Assembly (NCBI GenBank): GCA_009192285.1
Contig: WBVU01000010.1
Span: 496,001 to 560,000, forward strand
Reading direction: 5' to 3'
DNA: 64,000 nt
Source: Morchella semilibera
Lineage: Eukaryota; Ascomycota; Pezizomycetes; Pezizales; Morchellaceae
Below are positions 36,971-47,080 of this stretch, piece by piece. A program made the translations under genes and the position numbers. Each line of letters begins with the position of its first letter. Position 1 is the stretch's first letter. The notes under the pieces were generated by a model that saw only the letters and a program-made list of their open reading frames with translations, was not told the origin of the DNA and searched no databases.

Positions 36971-38288
36971 TCTACCTTATCGCTTCTTCTTATCTATTTC
37001 TTTCTATGTTTCCTTTAGCGGGTCGGGGGTAAATGGTTTGTACTGGTACGCATAGATTCTGTCAGTAGGGGAAATTGAAACCTGGTAGGGAGTGCTGGCA
37101 TGCTCTTGTTTGTCGCTTTTTTTGTGGGTTTGATGTCTTCAAACGATCGCACCAAATTTTCAGGAGAAATCGAGTATCTAGTAATACGCCGAGGTTGTTT
37201 CGTCCTTTGATATGATTTCATTAGTCTCTTCGGGTGCTGTCTTCGTCTTTAAAGGGTATTTACATTGATAGACCATTTGCCAAATTTCATTATTTGCCTT
37301 GAAGTTTTTGTAACTACTCGCGCATTAATTAAGCCCTGAGAAATTTTGCGAGCCCGTTGCTACCAAGAATTCTCAGGACTTAGTTAATACGTGAGTACAT
37401 GTACTCAAAAAGAAGCTTTAATCAAAAGACCTTAACCGTGAATATGGTTTCCCCGGGTTTTCGCCTACGTCTACTTTTGGGGTTCTAGAAGGACAAGTGT
37501 TTCAATTAGAACTATTCATGCGAGCCCAACTCTGAAAACCCCGGTTTAATGCCTAGTTTTCTATATTCCCGGGGTTTTGTATCTCGAAAAGTGGTAGGTA
37601 CACATAACCTCCAGTGCCAGAGCTGTGGGTTGGGTAGATGACAGTTGACAACAGCTAACTGGACCAACTTGAGGTTAGAGTGGATCCTACTTTACTTGAC
37701 GGCTGTGTCGAGCGCACATCCGTAATGTTAGTCCGAAAGCCCGCCTAATGCCAAGACTCGAGGTACCTGGAGGTAATGAATGAAGTCGAGCATCTCCCAA
37801 GTCGTTAAGCACAATTGTTTGGTATCACCGCCTGTTTTAGTAGAGAGTACGTACGGGAGACTTGAAGTCCCTTCCGAAGGGTTTTTCCGAAGAACCCGGT
37901 TCCCCATTAAAGGATAAGTGACTTGACTGCAATTGAACAAGCGGTCATTTGTCCGTGGGGGTTTTTTTCATCTTTGTCAAACTTTTCTGGGTATGCGTCG
38001 GTACTGTTAACTTAGTCCCCGTCGAGGCTAGGGTGGCCTTTTACTGCAGTCGTTTAAAATTTGCGTTCCCGCGTCTCTTTTTTTTTTTTTTTTCGGTCTA
38101 CAAAAAGGTCGTTATCAGATTCTACTTCCCTACACCAAAGATCTCTTTATCAGATTCAACATCGAAGGAGAAAGGGAAGGAAAAAGGCATAACGCAGATC
38201 CACACGCAACACCCGCGCACCCCATAAGCAGGCATCCGCTGATCCGCCGACCCCACGCACCCCATTCGCCAGTGCCCCACGTCCGCAT
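36971..38288. other. Intergenic region between MBF1 and MIS1
   Basis: No gene supported. It contains the inverted repeat at 37321-37391, TACATGTA at 37396, and around 37450-37580 several copies of CCCCGGGTTTT-like blocks in both orientations, which may be the scar of an old insertion. A T16 run precedes the MIS1 leader at about 38080. Confidence 0.5.
37321..37391. repeat. Inverted repeat, possible hairpin
   Basis: Left arm 37321-37345 and right arm 37368-37391 are reverse complements over about 24 bases, with a 22-base spacer. The shared core is TTAA-TAAG-CCTGAGAA. The three substitutions between the arms are all C/T transitions, which would fit decay by C-to-T mutation. It lies in the gap between MBF1 and MIS1. 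Confidence 0.65.
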
Positions 38289-41200
38289 TTGACCCCTCTT
38301 TTTTTTTTCCCGAAAAAAAAAAGAACTACCGCCAACTTGGCTTCCTCTACATTCTTCAGAGCAGCGGCCTTTCGTTGCGGAAACGGAAGGTTAAAATTGC
38401 TCTGTGCTTCGGCTAGACTACCGCAAACAAATTCAAGGCTGTTCTCTACAACAAGATACGATATGGTTGCTGAGAAGATTGATGGAACGGCGGTTGCGAA
38501 GGGGATTAGGGAGCGGATTAACCAAGAGATTAAGAAGAAGCAGGAAACTTCAAGCAGGTTCAAGCCTAGTTTGACAATTGTTCAAGGTGAGTGATTGATT
38601 GGTGGATAGGTGGTGGGATGTCTATTGGAAGAATGGTCACTGACTCTTTGTTTATAGTGGGCGATAGATCTGACTCTAGTAATAAACCCCTTAAGATATT
38701 CGATTTTCATAAATGAAACAAAACCTCTAATAACAGTTTTTTGAGACTTCCAGGCACCTATGTTCGCATGAAGCTGAAGGCCGCTGAAGAGGTTTGTACT
38801 TCATTGTTCACGTAGGAAAATGGCTTAAATCTGACTCATAATTCTAGGCCAATATCACCTGTGACCTCGTCAAGCTTGATGCCGATATTACTGAGGCTCA
38901 ATTGCTTGAGAAAATCGAACAACTCAACAACGACCCTTCAATTCACGGTATCCTCGTTCAGTTGCCCGTCCCTAAGCATATATCAGAGCCAGCTGTGACT
39001 GCTGCAGTTTCACCAGCAAAGGATGTAGACGGTTTCGGAGCTATTAACATCGGTGAACTTGCAAAGCGTGGCGGAAAGCCACCTTTTATCCCATGTACCC
39101 CTCAGGGTGTTATGGTTCTTCTCAAAGAGTACGGTGTTGACATTTCCGGAAAGCACGCGGTTGTTCTTGGACGTAGTGACATTGTTGGGTCTCCAGTTTC
39201 GTACCTCTTGAAGAACGCTGATGCTACCGTCACCGTTTGTCACTCGCGTACCAAGAATCTTCAAGATTTTGTCAAGCAGGCTGATATCCTTATTGCTGCC
39301 ATTGGCCAGCCTCAATTCGTCAAGGGCGACTGGCTCAAGCCCGGCGCTGTTGTTATCGATGTTGGTACCAACTACATAAAGGATGCGACCCGCAAGTCTG
39401 GTGAGCGTCTCGTCGGAGATGTCGACTACGAGTCTGCAAAGGAAGTTGCTTCGAAGATCACCCCTGTCCCCGGTGGTGTTGGGCCAATGACCGTTGCGAT
39501 GCTTTTGCAGAACGTCATCACTTCCGCGAACCGTTTCTATGCGGAGAACTCTGACAGGAAGACTACACCATTGCCATTGAAGCTTCTCACTCCCGTTCCC
39601 AGTGATATTGCTGTATCCAGGGCCCAGGTGCCAAAGAACATTAAAATCATTGCACACGAGCTCGGGATCTCCGATCAGGAACTTGAACTATTTGGTGCTT
39701 ACAAGGCCAAGGTCAACTTGGGCCTTCTTCAGCGGTTGGGTCACCGCAGGAATGGAAGGTACATTCTTGTTGCCGGTATCACTCCTACCCCTCTTGGAGA
39801 GGGCAAGTCTACTACCACTATGGGATTGACTCAGGCCCTCGGTGCTCACTTGGGAAAGATTGCTTTCGCCAACGTCAGGCAGCCTAGTCAAGGACCTACT
39901 TTTGGTATCAAGGGTGGTGCTGCTGGTGGTGGATACTCCCAGGTCATTCCTATGGACGAGTTCAACATGCACTTGACTGGTGACATTCACGCCATCACGG
40001 CTGCAAATAACTTGCTTGGTATGATAAATATAGAACCCCATTCTTATATTCAATGCTGATAACTCCTAGCTGCTGCTATCGAGACAAGGATGTTCCATGA
40101 GAACACCCAGAAGGATAAGGCCTTGTTCAACCGCCTTGTCCCCAAGAAGAACGGTGTTCGCACTTTTGCCCCAGTCATGTTCCGTCGCCTTAAGAAGCTC
40201 GGAATTGACAAGACGAACCCTGACGACCTGACCCCTGAGGAAATTACTAAGTTCGCAAGACTCGATATCGACCCAGAGACCATCACCTGGCGCAGAGTTT
40301 TGGATGTCAATGATCGTCACTTGCGACAGGTTACCATTGGTCAGGCACCATCGGAAAAGGGACACTCCCGTGTGACTGGATTCGATATCTCGGTTGCTTC
40401 CGAGTGTATGGCTGTTTTGGCTCTGTCGAACGACTTGCCGGACATGCGTGAACGGTAACGATTACAACACCTATCTAAACATTGAAACTCAAACTAATTT
40501 CTGTTTGTGAATAGTCTTGGACGCATGGTCATTGGAACAAGCAGGTCTGGAGACCCAGTCACTTGTGACGACATTGGTGCTGGTGGGGCTTTGACTGCGC
40601 TCATGAAGGATGCCATCAAGCCCAACCTTATGCAAACTCTTGAGGGAACTCCCGTTTTTGTCCACGCTGGTCCTTTTGCCAACATCTCTATTGGAGCTTC
40701 CTCCGTCATCGCTGACAGGCTTGCTCTCAAACTTGCCGGTACTGAAGAGGATGAGGTCCATGAGGATAAGGTTGGTTACGTTGTCACAGAGGCTGGCTTC
40801 GATTTCACTATGGGTGGAGAACGTTTCTTCAACATCAAGTGTAGATCCAGCGGCCTCACCCCAGACGTCGTTGTCATTGTTGCTACTGTCCGTGCCCTCA
40901 AGGTTCACGGTGGAGGGCCTGAAGTCACCGCTGGCGCACCTCTTCCGGAGGAATACCGCACTGAGAATGTCGAGTTGCTCCGTAAGGGTTGTGTCAACTT
41001 AGCCAAGCACATCGCCAACGCTAAATACTACGGCATTCCCGTCGTCGTTGCCATTAACAAGTTCCATACGGATACTGATGCAGAGATCCAGTGCATTCGT
41101 GAGGAGGCTATCAAGGCTGGCGCTGAAGATGCTGTCCCAGCTAACCACTGGGCCGAGGGTGGAAAGGGAGCTATTGACCTAGCTAAGGCGGTTATTGAAT

Positions 41201-41692
41201 CCTCCTCCAAGCCCAAGGACTTCAGGCTCTTGTATAAAACTGAGATGTCCATCGTTGAGAAGATGGAGGCTATTGCCAAAGAGATGTATGGTGGGGACGG
41301 TGTCGAGCTTAGCGAGCTTGCGAAGAAGCAGTGCGAGACCTACACCAGACAGGGCTTTGGAAACTTGCCCGTTTGCATTGCTAAGGTTAGTGTCCCTTCC
41401 CTTCCCTTCCCTTCCCTTCCCTTCCCTTCCCTTCCCTTCCCTTCCCGTAGATCTATTATTAACTAAGCTCGGTAAACATTAGACCCAGTACTCGCTTTCT
41501 CACGACCCGCTCCTGAAGGGTGCGCCCACTGGTTTTACCGTGCCAATTCGCGATGTGCGCTTGTCACCGGGTGCGGGTTATCTGTATGCGAAGGCAGCAG
41601 ATATCCAGACTATTCCCGGCCTGCCAACCGCTCCGGGATACCTCAATGTCGACGTTAATGCGGAGACTGGTGAGATTGAGGGATTGTTTTAG
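38289..41692 (+). CDS. MIS1: C1-tetrahydrofolate synthase (trifunctional)
   Basis: Seven exons: 38289 (or 38463)-38586, 38658-38678, 38754-38791, 38848-40018, 40070-40454, 40515-41385 and 41483-41692. From the upstream ATG the product has 997 residues; from the internal ATG at 38463 it has 939. It interconverts one-carbon tetrahydrofolates. The N-terminal third is methylene-THF dehydrogenase/cyclohydrolase ([65 protein letters not shown]). The rest is formyl-THF synthetase with ATP-binding [12 protein letters not shown] and [12 protein letters not shown]. The extra N-terminus of the long form is Arg/Ser/Ala-rich without acidic residues and ends in RLFSTTRY, like a mitochondrial presequence, so the gene may make mitochondrial and cytosolic forms as yeast does with MIS1 and ADE3. 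Exon 2 is 21 nt. Intron 6 carries a CTTCC tandem array. Confidence 0.95.
41391..41446 (+). repeat. CTTCC pentamer array in MIS1 intron 6
   Basis: About ten tandem copies of CTTCC start just after the splice donor at 41386. The array fills most of the first half of a 97 bp intron. Array length is expected to vary between strains. Confidence 0.9.
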
Positions 41693-42500
41693 GGGGGTTG
41701 TTGTGGGGCAGGAGTAAAGATTAGCCGCGGGCCGGGTGGGAACGAGGTTGTTCCGATTTCTTTTGTCGTAATTTTTTTTATTGTGGAGGAACGGGGGTTG
41801 CAATTTCAACAATTGGTACAGGCGCATTGGGGGGAAAATTTCAACACAGTACAAAAAAACTCAAATCTTAGTAAATAAAATTCTGTATGGGCAGCAGTAG
41901 TAGATCACGATGAATGCCATAGGTTTAAAAAGTTGGGGATAAAATTGCTATTATCAAAGGGAAGAGCGATCGGGAAACGCTTACACTTCGATATGACGTT
42001 AGACCCGTTGACCCGAAGGAAAACCCCACCATCCGAGTGAGAAAACTTCAGTTGGGAGGCAACCCCCACCATTTTGCTCCGTCGTCCCTTTGCTGTAAAG
42101 TAAAGTAGGAGAGGCTCGCGGGGTCCCTTTTCTATGCCAATCCTCTTTGGTAAATCCCGCTGCCCAGGGCAAGCGGGAAACAGCAGAAAGGGAGAGCGAA
42201 GGATGTAAAAAAAAAAAAAAAAAAAAAAAAAAGTAGAGGGAAAAAAAAAATTCTTCGCACTGTGTGTGGTGTGACTCTAATATCCATCAAATATTTGACA
42301 TTTGCCCACCTATTCTACCCTCTTGTTACCCCCCCCCCCCCCCACTGTAACGCATCTGAAGTGCTGAGATCGAGAGAACCTAGCACACGGAACGATTGTT
42401 CATAATTCCTGTTTTTTGCTTAATTCCCTCTTCCCATCCCCTCTACGGCCGTCTCTCTTTTTTTTTTATCTCCGATATAAACCGACCTTATTCCTCGGCA
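41693..42500. other. Intergenic region between MIS1 and IDP1
   Basis: No gene supported. Contains an A-run of about 24 at 42209-42232 and a C-run at about 42331-42345, then a T/C-rich leader before IDP1. Confidence 0.5.
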
Positions 42501-44737
42501 ATGAGTTTCGTTCGCCCCTCCTCCTCCCGGTTGTTGTCATTGCGGGGCCCGTCATCATCAGCTGCTGCTAGACCATTTACATCAGCATCGTTGTCGTTGA
42601 GGTCGCGGATTTATTCCCCTTCTACTACTCGCACTCCTGTCGTTGCAACTACACCTTCTTCGTCAAGCTTCAACTACTCAAACAAAAGATATTTTTCCGT
42701 CAGTATGGTTCGTGAATGTGAGTACAAGTTGTTTTGCTCTCTCTTCTCTTTGATATATATCATCCTTGGTCCCCTTTGCTTGTTTGTTGGGTGTGGCCTT
42801 TTTTTTTTTTTAGAGGCATGTATGGAAGGGGTGGACGGAGGAGCGGATGTGATGAGATATGAGATGAGGATGCATGGGATGCACGGGTGCTAAGTGTGGT
42901 GGTGATGTAGTCCAGAAGATCAAGGTTAAGAACCCAATTGTTGGTATGTATCCTATCCGCCTAGGAGCAGAGGAGTGGAGGAGAATGGGAGAAAAGAGAA
43001 AAAAGAAGAAAGAGAGTGGTTGTATGCAGTTCGAGGGGGGGATCTGACGTTATGTAGAATTGGACGGAGATGAAATGACTCGGATCATATGGGACATGAT
43101 CAAGCAGAAGGTATGTCTGGTCCATCATTTGCTGCAACTGCACAACTGCAGCTCACCGCTTATTTCAACGTCCCCCATCCAATTTCAACTCCCTCGGCAT
43201 GTGAAAGGAAAACAAGACTGACTCACATCTGTGCGATCCAATAGTTCATCCATCCGTGCGTAAACCCTTGATCGTGATATATCAATGCCTCGGCAGGGTT
43301 TCGGTTGTTGACAATAATATAGATACCTTGACATTGATCTCAAATACTACGATCTTGTAAGTATATGATCTCCTGGGATCTGGGATTGTTTGTGTGTGTA
43401 TGACAACGGTCTAACGGAGGTTTTGCGATAGGGACTTGAGTACCGTGACCAGACCGATGACAAGGTCACCACTGATGCTGCTGAGGCCATCTTGAAGTAC
43501 CAAGTGGGTGTCAAGTGTGCCACTATCACTCCCGATGAGGCCCGTGTTGAGGAGTTCAAATTGAAGAAGGTAATGATCAGTCAATCCATCCCATTTTCCA
43601 TGGTGTATCCAACTATTTACTAACAACATGGGTAACAGATGTGGCTCAGCCCTAACGGAAGTCAGTAATATCAATCATTTCCACCTTGCGAGATAGCAAA
43701 ACTAACCCTAACCCCAGCTATCCGTAACATTCTCGGTGGTACCGTCTTCCGTGAACCCATTGTCATTCCCCGTATCCCCCGTCTCGTACAGGGATGGAAG
43801 GAGCCCATCATCATCGGTCGTCACGCCCACGGTGACCAGTACCGTGCCAAGGACCTCGTCGTCCCCGGCCCTGGAACTCTCGAGCTCGTATACACCCCGG
43901 TCGGTGGTGAGCCCGAGCGCATCAAGGTCTTTGACTACAAGTCTGGCGGTGTCGGCCTCGCCATGTACAACACCGACGAGTCCATTGAGGGCTTCGCTCA
44001 TGCCTCTTTCAAGCTCGCCATCCAGAAGAAGCTCCCACTATACATGAGCACCAAGAATACCATCCTCAAGAAGTACGACGGAAGGTTCAAGGACATTTTC
44101 CAGCAGATCTACGACACCACCTACAAGGCCGAGTTCGAGGCCCTTAAGATCTGGTACGAGCACCGTCTCATCGACGACATGGTCGCCCAGATGATCAAGT
44201 CCGAGGGTGGCTACATCATTGCCATGAAGAACTACGACGGTGATGTCCAGTCCGACATCGTCGCCCAGGGCTTCGGATCCCTTGGACTCATGACCTCGGT
44301 CCTCATCACCCCCGACGGTAAGACATTCGAGTCTGAGGCCGCACACGGAACCGTCACCCGCCATTACAGGGAGTACCAGAAGGGCAAGGAGACCTCCACC
44401 AACCCCATCGCCTCGATCTTCGCCTGGACCCGTGGTTTGATCCAGAGAGGACAGCTCGACGGAACTCCTGAGGTCGTTGCCTACGCTGAAGCCGTTGAGA
44501 AGGCAGTAATTGACACTGTTGACATTGATGGTATCATGACCAAAGATTTGGCCTTGGCCTGTGGCCGCAAGGACCGTGAGGCGTGGGTTACTACTAATGT
44601 AAGACTCCCCCCCACCCTTTCCACTTAGTTATATATCCCCCAAGGTGAATGTAATATTGACGGTTTTGCGAAAATTATAGGAGTACATGGACGCTGTTGA
44701 GAGGAGGCTGAAGAACTCTTTGAAGGAGAAGTTGTAA
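42501..44737 (+). CDS. IDP1: NADP-dependent isocitrate dehydrogenase
   Basis: Nine exons: 42501-42717, 42911-42943, 43058-43110, 43245-43255, 43323-43356, 43432-43569, 43639-43660, 43718-44598 and 44681-44737, giving 481 residues. It converts isocitrate to 2-oxoglutarate with NADP. Conserved segments are [51 protein letters not shown] and [16 protein letters not shown]. The first 70 residues are Ser/Arg/Ala-rich and end in KRYFSVSM, a mitochondrial presequence type; the Met there could also start a cytosolic form. The exon at 43245-43255 is only 11 nt and encodes FIHP, whose last codon is completed by the next exon; skipping it would break the frame. Intron 1 is long for this genome (193 bp). 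The C-terminus KEKL is not a clear peroxisomal signal. Confidence 0.95.
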
Positions 44738-45076
44738 AATGTCTTCCTTACTTTTAAATTGACTTGTATTTGGGCCGTGTATGTTTTTTTCCTTTCTTTT
44801 TTTTTTTTTTTTCGCTTGAGGAATTTTGTACAGACTGCATTGGATATCCGGGATTTAAAAATAAAAATAAGAGATTTTTTCCTCCGATTATGTGAGTGAG
44901 AGATAGAGTTAATTCAAGCAGTGACTCCAAGTAAAGAAGTGTCGTCCTGTGTTATAGGGTACGTGGTCATAAGGTATCACTCGCATGAAAATAGAGTTAG
45001 CCTGACTGAACCTTAGCACACTTACCTACCCGCTCCTAGCTTTCTTTTAGATAGCGAGGCCCACAGATGCAGTCAT
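44738..45076. other. Intergenic region between IDP1 and tRNA-Met
   Basis: IDP1 3' untranslated sequence with a T17 run near 44796, followed by AT-rich DNA with ATCACTCG at 44976. Nothing else seen. Confidence 0.5.
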
Positions 45077-45148
45077 AGCAACATGGCGCAGCGGAAGCGC
45101 GCCGGGCTCATAACCCGGAGGTCCCACGATCGAAACGTGGTGTTGCTA
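45077..45148 (+). tRNA. tRNA-Met (anticodon CAT), elongator type
   Basis: A complete 72-base cloverleaf without intron. The acceptor arms AGCAACA and TGTTGCT pair fully. The D stem is GCGC/GCGC, the anticodon stem CCGGG/CCCGG encloses loop CTCATAA, and the T stem CCACG/CGTGG encloses ATCGAAA. Discriminator base is A. T-runs begin four bases downstream (45152-45159 and 45161-45170) and serve as Pol III terminators. The AT loop start (ATCGAAA rather than TTCGAAA) is unusual for elongator tRNAs and more often seen in initiators, but initiators have A1-U72 with GGG/CCC anticodon stem pairs; this one has A1-T72 and a partly G-rich stem, so an initiator role cannot be ruled out. Confidence 0.9.
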
Positions 45149-45151
45149 ATA

Positions 45152-45170
45152 TTTTTTTTATTTTTTTTTT
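45152..45170 (+). terminator. Pol III terminator of tRNA-Met
   Basis: T8 followed by A and T10, starting four bases after the tRNA 3' end. Confidence 0.85.
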
Positions 45171-45908
45171 GTTCTGATCTTTTTTTAAGAGAGCGAGAGA
45201 GTGGGGAGAAAAAGTAAGCCTCTGAGACAGTGGTTTCTGAGGGGGCTTTTTTTTTCGGGGGGAGCCTTGATGTTTGTTGGTTTAGCTGCTTATGGGGGGT
45301 CAACCCTTGCCCTGTCGGGCTTGAAGTGAAGAAGTTCTGTAACCTACGCACTTACTCCTAGTCCAAAGCACATCGTGCAAGCAAGGGCTCCAAATCAGCA
45401 CCATTATGTCAAGCCCCATAATCGAGCTATGTACGTACGATAGCTGCCCAAGTCCCAGGAAATCCCAGTACGAGCTCAAACCACGCACAATTGCGCTCGG
45501 GACAAAGGTGAGATACACCGCAGCGCAACCGGGGAACCTCACACATGAAGTATCGATGATCAGCCAGATACAGCAGATGCCCGCAACAGTAAGGGCAGGA
45601 GATGGCTAAGGGTTAGGGTTTCCACCAATAGAAGTCGAGATACATCAGTAGGAACACCAAAAAGGGACATGCAGTTGAACAATTAATTCATAGACCCTTA
45701 TGAAAGAAACTACGAGAGATAAAGGAGTTAGGAATAATAAATAAAATATCATTGCAAATCACATCATCGGAGATTTCCGCTTGCTTATAAACCACCCCGC
45801 CACCCCGCCATCATATGGAGACATCATATATCTCACACCGAAACCCCGAATACACTGCAGCCTCACAGCATCTACAGATACAGACATCCAAATACTTAGA
45901 AAAACATC
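45171..45908. other. Intergenic region between tRNA-Met and NBP35
   Basis: No gene supported. Contains a telomere-like TTAGGGTT at about 45612 and the AT-rich NBP35 promoter. Confidence 0.5.
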
Positions 45909-47080
45909 ATGGCAGCCGTTGCTCTCCCTCCTCAATCAAACATCATGGGCCCACCCCCCGCCGACCTCCACTCGTCGCCCCGAGCCTGGTAAAACTCTCC
46001 CCCCCTCCCCTCCCCCCTCCCCCCTCCCCCCCCTCCCCTGTATCCTCCTCTCTAACAGCTCCTTCCAGAACATTGTCCTGGGCCCTCCTCTGCCCTCGCC
46101 GGCCAAGGTGATGCCTGCGCCGGCTGCCCTAACCAACAGATCTGCGCCACAGCGCCCAAAGGCCCCGATCCCGACCTCCCCCTCATCCACGCACGCATGT
46201 CTACAATCTCCCACAAGCTACTCATCATCTCCGGCAAAGGCGGCGTTGGCAAGTCCACCTTCACCTCCATGCTTGCCTACGCGTTCGCGCAATCCCCACG
46301 CACGCAGGTTGGCGTCTGCGACATCGACATCTGCGGCCCCAGCATCCCACGCATGATGGGGGCGCTCGGCGAGAGCGTGCACACCAGCAGCTCCGGGTGG
46401 AGCCCCGTCTACGTCGCTGACAACCTCGGCGTCATGAGCATACAGTTCATGCTCCCCGGCAAGGACGACGCCATCATCTGGAGGGGGCCCAAGAAGAATG
46501 GGCTGATCAAGCAGTTTCTGAAGGACGTGGAGTGGGGGAAGCTGGATTGGCTGCTGGTGGATACGCCGCCGGGGACGAGCGATGAGCATCTGAGCGTGTG
46601 CGGCTATCTGAAGAGTAGTGGAGTTGATGGAGCGGTCGTGGTCACGACGCCCCAGGAGGTCGCGCTGCTGGATGTGAGGAAGGAGATCGATTTCTGTAGG
46701 AAGGCGGGGGTGAAGGTGTTGGGGGTGGTCGAGAATATGAGTGGCTTTGTGTGCCCGAATTGTGAGGTATGTTACCCCCCCCCCACCTAGTTACTGCCAT
46801 TGCGCCATATTTAATATGTCCTGACTTTGAGCAGGGGGAATCGCAGATATTCCACGCCACCACCGGCGGCGCTCGTGCGCTTTGCAAGGAGATGGATATC
46901 CCCTTCCTGGGCGCTGTGCCCCTCGATCCACGGATCGGAGTGGCCTGCGACTATGGGGAGAGCTTCTTTGATGCGTACCCGGAGAGCCCGGCTTGCGAGG
47001 GCCTGATGGGCATAATTGGGAAGTTGAGAGAGGGTATGGGGTTGCCGCCGTTGGAGGATGAGGTTGAGGATGAGGAGTAG
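45909..47080 (+). CDS. NBP35: Nbp35, cytosolic Fe-S cluster scaffold ATPase
   Basis: Three exons: 45909-45988, 46069-46766 and 46835-47080, about 340 residues. Nbp35 works with Cfd1 as the scaffold on which 4Fe-4S clusters for cytosolic and nuclear proteins are built. The N-terminal ferredoxin-like cysteine motif is present (HCPGP, then [12 protein letters not shown]), which separates it from Cfd1. It is followed by the deviant Walker [20 protein letters not shown]-like [36 protein letters not shown] and the CPNC cluster-binding pair. Oddity: the frame from the ATG ([20 protein letters not shown]) does not join the conserved PEPEHCPGP. Removing one C from the C4 run at 45978-45981 restores it. 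I could find no splice choice that does so, and the alternative frame has no ATG. A consensus error or a recent mutation is likely. Intron 1 is an almost pure CT tract. Confidence 0.88.

Noticed and set aside
38156-38563. 135-codon minus-strand frame over the MIS1 leader
   Set aside because: Antisense to the MIS1 presequence; no domain, and it spans homopolymer runs.
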